A stretch of 64,000 nucleotides of DNA from Candidatus Competibacteraceae bacterium (GCA_016699715.1 CP065007.1:2790001-2854000); one strand, 5' to 3'. Counted from the first letter of the stretch, positions 7,827 through 18,257 are shown. Translations and numbers: made by a program. The notes: a model not told the origin generated them from the letters alone.

Positions 7827-8939
7827 ATGCCTTACGAACGTTATCGCCAGGATCTGCAACGGGAAGGTTTCCAGCACGATCCCGCTCAGGAACGAGCGGT
7901 ACGGTTTCTGCAAGAAATCTACGATCGATTGATGGCCCAGCCGGAACCGGTCGCCGTCAGCAAAAAACCGGGCTTGCTCGCCCGCCTGGCCGGACGCGAC
8001 AAAACCGCCGCCGCGCCGCCCGCCGTGCGCGGCTTGTATCTGTGGGGCGGGGTCGGACGCGGCAAAACCTATCTGGTGGACACCTTCGTCGATGCCCTGC
8101 CGCTGGAACGCAAGCAACGTATTCACTTTCACAGCTTCATGCGGGCGGTCCACGCCGAACTGAAGGCGCTGAAAAACCAGCAGGACCCGCTGCGCGTCGT
8201 CGCTCGCCGCTTCGCCGAACAGGCGCGGGTGATCTGCCTGGACGAGTTCTTCGTCGCCGATATCACCGATGCCATGCTGTTGTACGGCCTGCTGCGGGAG
8301 CTGTTCAACCAGGGCGTCACCCTGATCACCACCTCCAACATCCCGCCGGACGATCTGTACAAGGATGGCCTGCAACGCGCCCGTTTCCTGCCGGCGATCG
8401 AGTTGCTCAAGCAGCATCTGGATATTCTGAACGTGGACGGTGGGGTGGACTACCGGCTGCGCTACCTGGAAAAGGCCGAGATCTATCACTCGCCGCTGGA
8501 CGAACGGGCCGAACAGATCCTGAACGAAGTGTTCGACAACATCGCGCCCGAACCCGGCCACCGGGGCGGCGACGTGGAAATCGAGGGCCGCTACATCCCC
8601 ACGCTGCGCGAAGCGGACGGCATCGTCTGGTTCAACTTCCGAGCGATTTGCGATGGGCCGCGCGGCACCGCCGATTATATTGAAGTGGCCCGCTGCTACC
8701 ACACCGTACTGATTTCCAACGTACCGGCGATGGATTGGCAGATGGAAAACCCGGCGCGGCGCTTCATCAACCTGGTGGACGAGTTTTATGATCGCGGCGT
8801 CAAGCTGATTCTGTCCGCCGCCGTTTCGCCATTCGATCTGTATCAAGGCGAGAAATTGAAGTTCGAGTTCCAGCGCACGGTCAGCCGCCTGCGGGAAATG
8901 CAATCACACGAGTATCTGGAACGACCGCACCTGCCCTAA
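7827..8939 (+). CDS. zapE: Cell division protein ZapE (AFG1-like ATPase)
   Basis: 370 residues, the usual ZapE size. N-terminal MPYERYRQDLQREGFQHDPAQ is typical. Walker A is GGVGRGKT at about 74-81 and Walker B is VICLDEFFVADITDAM at about 135-150. Further AFG1 marks are LYGLLRELFNQGVTLITTSN and the C-terminal VDEFYDRGVKLILSAA. ZapE is an ATPase that associates with the FtsZ ring under stress or low oxygen; its eukaryotic relative acts in mitochondrial protein quality control. It follows cysQ closely on the same strand. Confidence 0.93.
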   Translation: MPYERYRQDLQREGFQHDPAQERAVRFLQEIYDRLMAQPEPVAVSKKPGLLARLAGRDKTAAAPPAVRGLYLWGGVGRGKTYLVDTFVDALPLERKQRIHFHSFMRAVHAELKALKNQQDPLRVVARRFAEQARVICLDEFFVADITDAMLLYGLLRELFNQGVTLITTSNIPPDDLYKDGLQRARFLPAIELLKQHLDILNVDGGVDYRLRYLEKAEIYHSPLDERAEQILNEVFDNIAPEPGHRGGDVEIEGRYIPTLREADGIVWFNFRAICDGPRGTADYIEVARCYHTVLISNVPAMDWQMENPARRFINLVDEFYDRGVKLILSAAVSPFDLYQGEKLKFEFQRTVSRLREMQSHEYLERPHLP

Positions 8940-9105
8940 AAAGCCGCGTAAAAACAACTTTAATTTTACCAATCAATAGACTATATAACCACTTGCGGGT
9001 GGCCGTGGTGGGCTATATATAGCGGATCGGCCATCTCCTACAATCAAATCCATAGGTTGGTTTTCTTGCACAGCCGCTAAGGCCGCAACCCGTTGGAGCC
9101 TGCTC

Positions 9106-12033
9106 GTGACCCCGCCCAGCAACCCCCTCAGCCCAAAACTGATTCAATTGGGTAACGCCCTGGACGACGTCATCCAGCAGCTCGCGGCCCTGTTCGATCT
9201 GATCCCCGCCGCCACCTACGTGCAGCAACTTGCTCCCGAAACCGCCGGCGCCCCGCAAACGCTCTACGTCAGCCCGGATTTCGAACGGATCACGGGCTAC
9301 TCGCCGGAAGCCTGGTGGCAAACCGATTTCTGGGCCGCGCACGTTCACCCCGACGACCTGGCGGGCGCGCTGGCGATCCGGCGGCGGCTCCGGCATGAAG
9401 ATCGGGTCGAGCATGAATACCGCTTCCGCCACCGCGACGGCCACGATATCTGGATTCACGACCGCCTCAGCGTCCAACACCATGAAACCGGCACGGCCCG
9501 GCTGATGGTAGGTCTGTGGTGGGACGTCAGCAAGCGCAGGAACGCCGAACAGATGCTGGTCACCCACCGCGATCTGCTGTTGGCGCTGCAACGGATCACC
9601 GCCGACCCTGAAGCAGCGATGCGGACGATTCTCGATGCCGCGCTGACACTGCCGGGCATCGACTGCGGCGGCATCTACACTGTGGACCCCCGGGACGGTC
9701 ATCTGACGCTGGCCGTTCACGCCGGCCTCTCCGATGAATACGCGGCGGCGACACGCACGGTCCCGCGCGACTCCCGCCCCGGCGCCATCGCCCACGCCGG
9801 CCAGCCACGCTACAGCTTCCGTGATCTCGCCCTGATGGAACTGTCGCCGGCCACCCGACAGGAAGGTCTACGCGCCGTCGCCATCCTGCCGATCCGGCAC
9901 GACGGGCAAACGGTCGCCTGTTTCAACCTCGCCAGCCATCGGGCCGACACGCTGCCCGACCTGAGCTGTCGGACGCTGGAAACCCTGGCCCTGCAATTGG
10001 GCGAGGTGTTGCTCAGGATGCGCGGCGCGGTCGCCGCCAAAATCCAACGGCAAAATCTGCTGGCCCTCTTCGAAGCGCTCGACGATTTCGTTTTCGTGCT
10101 CGACGAAACCGGCAATATCATCTATCAGAACCCGAGCGTGGAACGACTGCTCGGGTACGACTCGGTCGAATTGCAGGGCCGCAACCTGCTTGCGGTTCAC
10201 CCATCGGAGCGGCATGCCGAAGTCAAGCGTGCCCTCAACAGGATGCCGACCAGCCGCCGCGGAGTGTACCAAGTGCCTCTGCAAACTCGATCCGGCGAGA
10301 CGATTCCGGTCGAGACCCGGATCTTGCGCGGCCAGTGGAACGACCGCCCGGCGCTGCTTAGCGTCAGCCGCGACATCTCCGAATTGCTCGCCAGCCAGCG
10401 CCAGGTGGCGGAAGAGCGCATCCTGCTGCGCACGATCTACGAAGCTCTGCCCGACCTGCTTTGGATCAAGGACCCAGAAGGCCGTTTTCTTCTCTGTAAC
10501 CAGGCCTTTGCCACCTATTATGGCGCTCCCGAGGCGGTCATCATCGGCAAGACCGATGGCGATTTCGTGGATGCCGAAACCACCGCCTTCTACCACGAAA
10601 AAGATCGCGCCGCGCTGATGGCCGGCGAGTCACGCACCAACGAAGAATGGCTGGTCTATCCCGACGGTCACCGCGCCCTGGTGGAAACCACCAAAACGCC
10701 GATACGCGGCAACGACGGCCAGTGGCTCGGCGTACTCGGCATCGCTCACAACATCACCGTGCGCCACGAGGCGCAGGAAGCCGTCCATCGCCTCTATCAG
10801 GCGATCGAACAAATCCCGATCTCCATCGTGCTGACCGACCTGAAAGCCCGAATTGAATACGTCAATACCTATTTCACTCAAGTCACCGGCTACAGTCGCG
10901 AGGAGGTGCTCGGCCAAAATCCGCGCCTGCTTAAATCGGGCCAGACGCCGCCGAGCCATTATCGGCGGCTGTGGCAAACCCTCACCGAGGGCCGCATCTG
11001 GACCGGCGAGCTTCATAACCGGCGCAAGGATGGTTCGCTGTACTGGGAGCGGGCCATCATTGCGCCGGTGCGCGATCTGAACGGGCTCATCGCGCATTAT
11101 CTCGCGGTCAAGGAAGACATTAGCGCCCGCCGTCAGGACGAACAACGGCTGCGGCTGGCCGCCAGTGTCTTCAAGCACGCTCACGAGGGCATCATCGTCA
11201 CTGATGCCAGCGGCACCATTATCGAAGTCAACGACGCTTTCAGCATGCTGACCGGCTACAGCCGTGATGAAGCGCTCGGCCAAAACCCGCGTTTTCTCCA
11301 GTCTGGCCGCCACGATCCCGAATTTTACGCCATCCTGTGGCAAGACTTGATCGATAAAGGACTCTGGACCGGCGAGCTGTGGAACCGCAAGAAGAACGGC
11401 GAGCTGTACGCGGAGATGGCCAGCATCTCGGCGGTGCATGACGAAGCCGGCCGCGTCACCCACTACGTCAACATCTTCGCCGACATCACCGAACTCAAGA
11501 ACAGCCAGCACCGCCTGGAAAAGCTGGCCTATCACGATCCGCTCACCCAACTGCCCAACCGCGCCCTGCTCGCCGACCGGCTGCAACTGGCCATCGCTCA
11601 GGCCAAACGCCAAAAGACTTTTCTGGCGGTCTGCTACCTCGACCTGGACGGGTTCAAGTCAGTCAACGACACCCTTGGCCACGCCGTCGGCGACCAGCTG
11701 CTGGTCGCCGTCGCCGAGCGCCTGCGGACCTGCGTGCGTGGCAGCGACACGGTGTCGCGGCTGGGCGGCGATGAATTCGTCGTGCTGTTCGGGGGATTAA
11801 ACAGCGTGGAAGAATGCCAAGGCGCCGTCACTCGGCTGCTGAACGCCTTGGCTACGCCCCATGTGTTCGGCGACCATGTGCTTACCGTAACCGCCAGCAT
11901 CGGCGTTGTCCTCCACTCGCTGGACGACAACGACGCGGACACCCTGTTGCGCCACGCCGACCAGGCCATGTATCTGGCCAAACAGGCGGGCCACAACCGT
12001 TATTGGTTGTTCGGCGCCGGGCAAAATTCCTGA
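9106..12033 (+). CDS. Multi-PAS/GAF sensor diguanylate cyclase
   Basis: 975 residues from a GTG at 9106 preceded by GGAG at 8 bases. Order of domains: PAS/PAC (about 20-145), GAF (about 150-305, TILDAALTLPGIDCGGIYTVD), PAS (about 318-430), PAS (about 435-555), PAS (about 560-685, YFTQVTGYSREEVLGQNPR), PAS (about 690-805, FSMLTGYSRDEALGQNPRF) and GGDEF (about 810-970). The active-site motif RLGGDEFVVL is intact and RGSD lies five residues before it, an inhibitory I-site, so product feedback is expected. No EAL domain and no membrane helix are seen; the protein looks like a soluble sensor that makes c-di-GMP. The stacked PAS domains suggest redox or ligand sensing but no cofactor residue was identified. 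Confidence 0.93.
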   Translation: MTPPSNPLSPKLIQLGNALDDVIQQLAALFDLIPAATYVQQLAPETAGAPQTLYVSPDFERITGYSPEAWWQTDFWAAHVHPDDLAGALAIRRRLRHEDRVEHEYRFRHRDGHDIWIHDRLSVQHHETGTARLMVGLWWDVSKRRNAEQMLVTHRDLLLALQRITADPEAAMRTILDAALTLPGIDCGGIYTVDPRDGHLTLAVHAGLSDEYAAATRTVPRDSRPGAIAHAGQPRYSFRDLALMELSPATRQEGLRAVAILPIRHDGQTVACFNLASHRADTLPDLSCRTLETLALQLGEVLLRMRGAVAAKIQRQNLLALFEALDDFVFVLDETGNIIYQNPSVERLLGYDSVELQGRNLLAVHPSERHAEVKRALNRMPTSRRGVYQVPLQTRSGETIPVETRILRGQWNDRPALLSVSRDISELLASQRQVAEERILLRTIYEALPDLLWIKDPEGRFLLCNQAFATYYGAPEAVIIGKTDGDFVDAETTAFYHEKDRAALMAGESRTNEEWLVYPDGHRALVETTKTPIRGNDGQWLGVLGIAHNITVRHEAQEAVHRLYQAIEQIPISIVLTDLKARIEYVNTYFTQVTGYSREEVLGQNPRLLKSGQTPPSHYRRLWQTLTEGRIWTGELHNRRKDGSLYWERAIIAPVRDLNGLIAHYLAVKEDISARRQDEQRLRLAASVFKHAHEGIIVTDASGTIIEVNDAFSMLTGYSRDEALGQNPRFLQSGRHDPEFYAILWQDLIDKGLWTGELWNRKKNGELYAEMASISAVHDEAGRVTHYVNIFADITELKNSQHRLEKLAYHDPLTQLPNRALLADRLQLAIAQAKRQKTFLAVCYLDLDGFKSVNDTLGHAVGDQLLVAVAERLRTCVRGSDTVSRLGGDEFVVLFGGLNSVEECQGAVTRLLNALATPHVFGDHVLTVTASIGVVLHSLDDNDADTLLRHADQAMYLAKQAGHNRYWLFGAGQNS

Positions 12034-12281
12034 TGGAGACCTTGGGACAGGTGCTCCTTGCTCGAATAGTTTTTTTTACGCAAGTAAAACGACAGGATGA
12101 TTGAGCGCGCGACCCAGACGCAGATGTTACTGGTGTCTACGCGGTATGCGGATCACTGAACTGTTGAGCTGGCGTATGGACTTCCGCAGAAAGAGCTTTC
12201 GGTTTAACCCTTCGTCCGACCGGACCATATTCGATATTATTGGGAAACGAAGAAGCTCGGACCCTCGGAGAAAGCGAAGCG

Positions 12282-13280
12282 ATGATGACACGTTGTAAGC
12301 ACGCAGTGAGAGTGACCATGGCGGCTGTCCTTATCGCCATAATAACTCTTGTCGGTGAAGTCGGCGCAGCGGACGATCCGGTTACCGTGACGATCGCGAC
12401 CGGCCGGGTGGGCGGCCTCTACCACCCCGTCGGCGGAGCTATTTGCAAGCTCGTCAACGAAAACCGTGTCGCTCACGGCATCAGCTGCACCGTCGAAATC
12501 ACCGGTGGATCCATCCCGAACATCAAGGACCTGCGAGATGGGGACGTCGATCTTGCTCTGGCCCAGTCCGACGCATTGCATAATGCCTTTTACGGGAACG
12601 GGCCGTTTAGGGGAGAGGAATCATTCAAGAATCTGCGCTTGGTGTTCGGACTCTACATCGAGTACTTCACGGTCGTCGCCCGTGGCAGACGGGACATCGA
12701 TACGTTCGAAGACCTGAAGGGCAAGCGGGTCTATGTGGGCGAGGAGGGTTCGAGCCGACGCAATGCCATGGATGTGTTGATGGAGGCCCACGGTTGGACG
12801 GGCGAGGAAGTGACTGATGTCTCCACGTTCAAGGGCGCCAACTTGGCCGAGGCCCTCTGCGACGGCGAGTTCGACGCGTTCGTCTACACAATCGGGCATC
12901 CCAACCCGACGGTCAGGGAGGCCGCGACCCTGTGCGACATAAAACTGGTGGACGTTTCGAGTTCAATCATCAAGAAACTCGCCCGACAGAACCCGTTCTA
13001 CGTCAGTTCGGTGATCAAGGGAAACACTTACCGGGGCAATCCTCAGGACACTCCGACGCTGGGCGTGATATCGATGCTGGCGACGTCAGCCAAGGTTGAC
13101 CCGAACGTGATCTATCAGGTCACCCAGGCCTACTTCGAAAACCTGGATCTTCTTCAGGCACTGTCGCCGTTGTTCTTGTCCTTGACCAAAGACCAGATGG
13201 CCGAGACGGATCTGGACGTGCCCTTCCACGAAGGCGCATTGAAGTACTTTTCCGAAGTCGGCCTCAGAGGAACGGACTAA
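12282..13280 (+). CDS. TAXI-family TRAP solute-binding protein (orphan)
   Basis: 332 residues from the first of two adjacent ATGs at 12282. The signal peptide (MTRCKHAVRVTMAAVLIAII to about residue 28) has an AxA-like cleavage region. The mature start VTIATGRVGGLYHPVGGAIC is the TAXI signature of TRAP substrate-binding proteins; EITGGSIPNIKDLRDGDVDLALAQSD and LKGKRVYVGEEGSSRRNAM follow as in the family. TAXI proteins bind organic acids such as glutamate or 2-oxoglutarate in the periplasm and normally pass them to a fused DctQM membrane protein. No such membrane gene is present; instead a MscS-type channel starts 3 bases after the stop codon. Confidence 0.9.
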   Translation: MMTRCKHAVRVTMAAVLIAIITLVGEVGAADDPVTVTIATGRVGGLYHPVGGAICKLVNENRVAHGISCTVEITGGSIPNIKDLRDGDVDLALAQSDALHNAFYGNGPFRGEESFKNLRLVFGLYIEYFTVVARGRRDIDTFEDLKGKRVYVGEEGSSRRNAMDVLMEAHGWTGEEVTDVSTFKGANLAEALCDGEFDAFVYTIGHPNPTVREAATLCDIKLVDVSSSIIKKLARQNPFYVSSVIKGNTYRGNPQDTPTLGVISMLATSAKVDPNVIYQVTQAYFENLDLLQALSPLFLSLTKDQMAETDLDVPFHEGALKYFSEVGLRGTD

Positions 13281-13283
13281 AAC

Positions 13284-15269
13284 ATGATCAGGATTATCCT
13301 CGGGCGGTCTCGCTGGGTATGGGTCTTCATCCTCGTGCTTCTCGCGCCTCAAACGCCCGCGCAAATCAGCGATCTTGGCGCCATCCTTGGCGCGATCGAA
13401 GATCCCTATCCATTGCGCTCGGCGGATACGTCGAGCCCGCGCGACACCTTGCGAACCTACCTGCGCGATATCGACACAGCCTTGGACGCCTGGCGGAGCG
13501 GCAAGCCCAACGCCGATATCGCCAGGCCGCTCTTACGAGCCGCTGATACGATTGACTTCGGCGAGTTGCGTGCCATCGATCGTCGCGCAGCCATGACGAT
13601 CAAAATGATTTTGCTCAAGGAAATTCTCGACCGGGTCGAGCTGCCGCCGTTTGAAGACATTCCGGACGATGAAGAGGTTGCGCAACAGAAAATCGTGCGC
13701 TGGATTATTCCCAATACGAAGATCGAGATCGCCAAAATTGCGGAGGGACCCCACGCTGGCGAATTTCTCTTTACGAAAAAAACGGTCGAAAATCTGAGTA
13801 GTTATTACGAGCTGGCGCGGGATCTTCCCTACAAAAAGGGAGCGTCCGTCGGACTATACGATGAAATGCTTTACAGTCCTGGCAACTGGCTGCCAAGAGA
13901 TTTTCTAGACCATCTGCCTCATTGGGCGAAAATAATCGTTCTTGGACAAGGGGTGTGGCAATGGATTTCTGTTTTTTTACTTCTCATCATTTCAGCAATA
14001 TTGATCCGGTTTGCGTATCGGCAAGGCACCCGGTGGGATGAAAAACACAGAATTTCACGCCCGTCCCTAAGATTTGGCGTGCCACTTGCCCTGCTTGGGT
14101 CTTTTGTCATTGCACATCTTTTCGGGCTGGCGTCTTTCAGTGGGATTGGTCTCTTCGAAACCCCCTATGCGGTCGTTTCTTACATCGCACTCGTCGTGAA
14201 AGTCGGTAGCCTTGCTATGTTCGTTATCGTCGTTGCGGGTCGGCTCGCCGACGGCGTCGCGTTCAGTCAAGAGGGTCCTATGCAAAAACGTCGAGTCGAC
14301 GCCGCCTTGCTGAGGGTCGTTTTTCGCTTGGTGAGTGTGGTCGTTCTCGCCTACCTGGGCATCTACGCGGCGGAAGCCGTCGGCATCCCGATCGCCCCGC
14401 TGGTGGCTGGTCTCGGCGTCGGCGGTCTCGCCATCGCCCTCGCCATCCGGCCGACCCTGGAGAACATCATCGGCGGTCTGACCCTGTTCGCGGATCGGCC
14501 GGTGCGGGTCGGCGACTTCTGCCGTTACGGCGATGAGATCGGCACCGTCGAGCAGATCGGTTTGCGGTCGACACGGATTCGCTCGCTGGAGCGGACCATC
14601 GTGACCGTCCCCAACGCCGAATTCTCGCAGATGAAGCTGGACAACTTCGCCGCACGCGACCAGCGCCTGCTCAAGACCGTTTTGGGACTCCGCTACGAAA
14701 CCACCCCGGAACAACTCCGCTACGTTCTGGCGGAACTGCGCAAGATGCTGCTCGGTCACCCCATGGTCACGCCAGCGCCTGCCCGGGTGCGGTTCGTCGG
14801 CTATGGCGCCTATTCCCTGGACCTCGAGATCTTCGCCTACCTGCGCTGCCAGGACCAGGACACCTTTCTCGCCATCCAGGAGGACATCTTTCTTCGTATC
14901 GCCGACATCGTGAAGGATGGCGGTACCGGCTTCGCTTTCCCGTCGCAGACCCACTATCACAGGCGCGACGACGGCATCGACGCCGAGCGCGGTCGCGACA
15001 CCGAAGCGAAGGTGGAGGACTGGCGGGAACACGATCGTTTGCCGTTCCCCGAGTTCGATCCGCGCCTCCGCCGGGAAATGGAAGATATGCTCGACTATCC
15101 GCAGAGGGGTGCTTACAACTACAAACACCGAAAGGCTCTCTCGGATGGGTCTTGGTCGGTGCCTCCGGCGCCCAAGGGAGGGGAAGACACGAAACGGAAA
15201 TTTACGCACTCTGAGGCGTCAGCCGCCGCGCCTGCAACCAGAAGGATCGTCGGTGCTGAGGACAAATAG
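13284..15269 (+). CDS. MscS-family mechanosensitive channel, in operon with the TAXI protein
   Basis: 661 residues. An N-terminal signal segment (WVWVFILVLLAPQTPAQ) is followed by a periplasmic domain of about 190 residues (13.4-13.9 kb), then membrane helices from about residue 220 (WQWISVFLLLIISAILIRFA). The pore helix and beta domain of MscS follow: APLVAGLGVGGLAIALAIRP, LENIIGGLTLFADRPVRVGD and GTVEQIGLRSTRIRSLERT, then VTVPNAEFSQMKLDNFA. The C-terminal tail past residue 560 is charged and unusual. Because the gene begins 3 bases after the TAXI binding-protein gene, the two are almost certainly co-translated, suggesting a periplasmic binding protein that works with or gates this channel. 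Confidence 0.9.
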   Translation: MIRIILGRSRWVWVFILVLLAPQTPAQISDLGAILGAIEDPYPLRSADTSSPRDTLRTYLRDIDTALDAWRSGKPNADIARPLLRAADTIDFGELRAIDRRAAMTIKMILLKEILDRVELPPFEDIPDDEEVAQQKIVRWIIPNTKIEIAKIAEGPHAGEFLFTKKTVENLSSYYELARDLPYKKGASVGLYDEMLYSPGNWLPRDFLDHLPHWAKIIVLGQGVWQWISVFLLLIISAILIRFAYRQGTRWDEKHRISRPSLRFGVPLALLGSFVIAHLFGLASFSGIGLFETPYAVVSYIALVVKVGSLAMFVIVVAGRLADGVAFSQEGPMQKRRVDAALLRVVFRLVSVVVLAYLGIYAAEAVGIPIAPLVAGLGVGGLAIALAIRPTLENIIGGLTLFADRPVRVGDFCRYGDEIGTVEQIGLRSTRIRSLERTIVTVPNAEFSQMKLDNFAARDQRLLKTVLGLRYETTPEQLRYVLAELRKMLLGHPMVTPAPARVRFVGYGAYSLDLEIFAYLRCQDQDTFLAIQEDIFLRIADIVKDGGTGFAFPSQTHYHRRDDGIDAERGRDTEAKVEDWREHDRLPFPEFDPRLRREMEDMLDYPQRGAYNYKHRKALSDGSWSVPPAPKGGEDTKRKFTHSEASAAAPATRRIVGAEDK

Positions 15270-15657
15270 GGCTATTTCAGCCATCGATGCGACGTTTGCC
15301 ACATTGAACATCCCGGTTCGGACCGATCCGGAACCCTTGTTTGGGAAGTCCGTCACAGACCCGTCGTAACGAACGCGATCGACAAGGTTGAAGAAGGACG
15401 CGGTCTCGCGACCCCGCCCATGATCTCGCGCCAGAGACCGGGTCGTTCGATCACATCCGACGCAAGCGATCAGCATCACCGCAACCCGCAACCCAGGCCA
15501 TGCGTTTCGGCCTTCGAAATCGCCCATCATTGCGTCGTTACGAGGCGATGGCGCTCACCGCGCGATGGCGCTTCGCGATATCAAACACGAAATCATACTG
15601 AACCAGTGCCGTAGTCAGGCTTGTTACCCTTTTTTGCACGAATCCTTACGGTTACCC
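15270..15657. other. 388-bp gap between two converging MscS genes
   Basis: No convincing gene, RNA or terminator was seen. The only local structure is a short imperfect direct repeat near 15544-15576 (GAGGCGATGGCGCT and CGCGATGGCGCTTCGCGAT). Confidence 0.4.
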
Positions 15658-17606
15658 TCATTGGCTCGCCGTCGTCTTCCCAGCGGCGTCCGGTGCGGGC
15701 GCGTCCCCTCGGAGATAAAGCGTCTGGCTCGGGAATGCCATGCTGAGGCCGTTGCGCTGGACGATGTCGCAGCAGCGGTAAATGACGTCCTGCTTGACCT
15801 TCAGCCACTCTTCCCAGTCGACGCTCTTGGAGAAGCAATAGACCATAATGTTGATCGAACTCTCCCCGAGATTGTCCAGGTAGACCAGCAACGTCTTCAT
15901 CACGCCCTGACTATCCAGGGCATTGGCGATCCTGGTCTGATACTGCTGGGTGTACTGGGAGGTGTCGGTGGTGCTGTCGGAGGTCTCCGGATGCTCGATG
16001 AGCATCGCGCGAATGTCATCGACAGTCTTGCGCACCATCGCCATGTCGCTGCCGTATTCCAGTCCGACGCTGAACAGGATGCGCCGCCCGAGCTTGCGCC
16101 GGCTCCAGTTGCGCACGGCCACCCCGGCCAGATAGGCATTGGGTATGAAGATGATCGCGTTGTCGAAGGTGCGGATCTTGGTGCTGCGCAGGCCCACGTC
16201 GATGACCGTGCCATTGGCGTCGGGGGTCACGATCCAGTCCCCCTCACTGAACATGTCGTCGGCGATGATGGAGATGCAGCCGAACATGTTGGCGATGGTC
16301 TCCTTGGCCGCAAACGCGACGGCCAGCCCGCCGATACCGAGGGACGCCAGCAGCGTGCTGATGTCATAGCCCAGGTCGTGTAGCAGGTAGAGCGCCGTGA
16401 CGATGATGATGGTGAAGCGTGTCAGGTTGGACAGGAAGTTGACCAGCTCGCCCCGGAGTTTCGGGTAGCGCTGGTGTAGCGGCTCCGAATACACGATGAC
16501 GACGCTGTCGATGAGCCGAAGCAAGGCCCAGACGACGAGGAGCACGACCAGGACGTCGTACACCGTCACCAGGCCGGCATCCGGCTCGCGCAGCAGCAGG
16601 ATGCGACCCGCCAAACCCAGCGCGAACAACAACAGCAGCACCTGCAGCGGCCTGCCGAAGGAGAGTCGCAGCAGCCGAGTGAATCGCTGGGCCTCCGTGG
16701 GACTCGTCCGCGAGCGGGAAAGCGGGCGGCTGATGCGCCTGACCAGCAGCGGCAGCAACAGGAACCCGATGCCGGTGAGCGCCAGGAACACGACGACAGC
16801 AGCGACCACTTGGCCCAGCGTCAGCCGCTGGGATGGGGACAGCGCTGCATTGACGTCGGCAATGCCCGGCAAGGCGTTCACCCTTTCGATGAGGGCGCCG
16901 ATGTTGAGCCAGCGCAGCAACGGGTCGCCGCTGATGGCCTTGGTGAAGAGATCCTGGAGGGATGCGAGGATGGTGTCATAGGCGCCCGTGTGTTGCTGGT
17001 ACGCATCGTATGCGTCGACCAGCGCGACCTCGTCCGGGCTACGCTGCGCTGCCGGCAGGGCATGGATACGGGCGACAGCCTGCTGGAAGGGGATCGGGTT
17101 GAAGCGGGTGCGCTTGCGAAATGCCGCGAACGACCGCTCGAAGGTAGACGCCGGGGCGAACGATGACCATTGCTCCGGCACGGCGTCGAGCAAACGGCCG
17201 AAGGCGGCGTCCAGTATGGCGGTGTTCAGCGTCAGCACCGCCGTCATCTCCCTGGTGAGATCACCGCTGCGCCGCGCCTGCTCCACCTGGTCGCGCAGGC
17301 TGAGCAGTCTCTCGGGCGCGACCGCCGGCGCCAGGCCTGCTGTTTCGCCGGCGACCATGCGCCAAGCCAGCTGCTGAAGCTGCCAATGGCGCTGGAGTTC
17401 CAGTTGCTGGCGCTGCTTAGGGTCCTGGTGGCAACGATGCGGTTGTCCAGCTCAGTCAGGGACACCACCAGATCGGGCGCCACGCCACTGCTGCCGCTGA
17501 GATTCTCCGCCGAGATCACGGTTTCCGCCATTCCTTGCGGCAGTGCGAGCAAGCCAAGCACGAATGCCAGAACCTTGAGTCGTGTTGCCATCATCGTTGT
17601 CTTCAT
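15658..17606 (-). pseudogene. MscS-family mechanosensitive channel with a frameshift near its start
   Basis: The 5' part (17606 to about 17430) encodes a signal peptide (MATRLKVLAFVLGLLALPQG then MAETVISAENL) and a short mature segment ending LTELDNRIVATR. The rest lies in another frame, which reads HQDPKQRQQLELQRHWQLQQ and then LAWRMVAGETAGLAPAVAPE. That second frame is closed by TGA about 30 bases further upstream, so the shift must lie near 17420-17455. Downstream the 566-residue frame is intact, with helices from about residue 190 and the MscS block YDISTLLASLGIGGLAVAFA, AAKETIANMFGCISIIADD and GTVIDVGLRSTKIRTFDNAI. With one base corrected it is a full periplasmic-domain MscS/MscM-type channel of about 645 residues. 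It may be a real mutation or a sequence error. Confidence 0.8.
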
Positions 17607-17858
17607 GCGCCTTCGCTGCGGTCTCGAGGGTTCGGTAGGGCTGTAATACCGTTTCTCGATAGGTTTTACCTTCCCACGCGCCTGCTGGGATTGCGCTACG
17701 CTTCATCCTGGCCCACCAGTTAAAAAGTCAAAATCTACCGGGAATTGGTATAACATTTCCTGGATTACATCGCTATGACGATCAGCTCGCCCTTGGAGTT
17801 GTCCACTGATGCAATCGTCTGGTGCTGGTTTAGTCCGATTGTGTAGCTTCTCAATAAC

Positions 17859-18128
17859 TCAGGGCAAGCTTGGAGCTGCCAGCGCCCGCTGGCGCACAAT
17901 ATCGGGAAAGGGTGGGATGCGGTGAGTTTGCGAGAGTCGATCCTGCCAATAGTCCCAGAACGAGATGCCGAGTTTGCGGCACGTCTTTTTCAGACTGGCG
18001 AAGGTGTCCCGACATCGCCGCCCCAGGTCGCTGCGGGTTCCGCCGCTGATCTTGCGCTTCTTCACGAAGTCACGAATGCCGGTTTCGCTGCCGTTGGCGT
18101 GTAGCACCACCTCGGGGCGCTTGAGCAC
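17859..18128 (-). pseudogene. Transposase C-terminal fragment
   Basis: 89 codons with the conserved ending seen in a group of transposases: LHANGSETGIRDFVKKRKIS, GGTRSDLGRRCRDTFASLKK, then TCRKLGISFWDYWQDRL. It begins at an internal Met and has no N-terminal catalytic part upstream, where 17607-17858 holds nothing recognisable. I read it as the remnant of a lost IS, possibly IS66-like; the family assignment is uncertain. Confidence 0.6.
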
Positions 18129-18197
18129 AGTAATTCAGCCTTAAGTGCTCCTTGCTCAAATATAACGCTCCCAACAGGTTGTGAAGTTGGGGATGCA

Positions 18198-18230
18198 GGT
18201 TGGGTTGGCGTGCCGCGCGCCAACCCAACC
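18198..18230. terminator. 13-bp perfect stem-loop downstream of the outer-membrane gene
   Basis: GGTTGGGTTGGCG at 18198-18210, loop TGCCGCG, and the exact complement CGCCAACCCAACC at 18218-18230. It lies 28 bases past the stop of the minus-strand gene ending at 18258. There is no T-run on either side, so it is either a stem that blocks 3' decay or a small interspersed repeat. Confidence 0.45.
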
Positions 18231-18257
18231 CACGAATCTACAAATTGCGATCAGCCG

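Noticed and set aside
6879..8903. Long minus-strand open frame opposite cysQ and zapE
   Set aside because: It mirrors two clearly conserved genes; its translation is rich in His, Gln and Arg with no domain. GC-rich DNA leaves the antisense frame open by codon bias.
9000..9105. Possible c-di-GMP riboswitch ahead of the diguanylate cyclase
   Set aside because: The leader has some stem-forming GC stretches but not the conserved GEMM core; no support beyond the gene's function.
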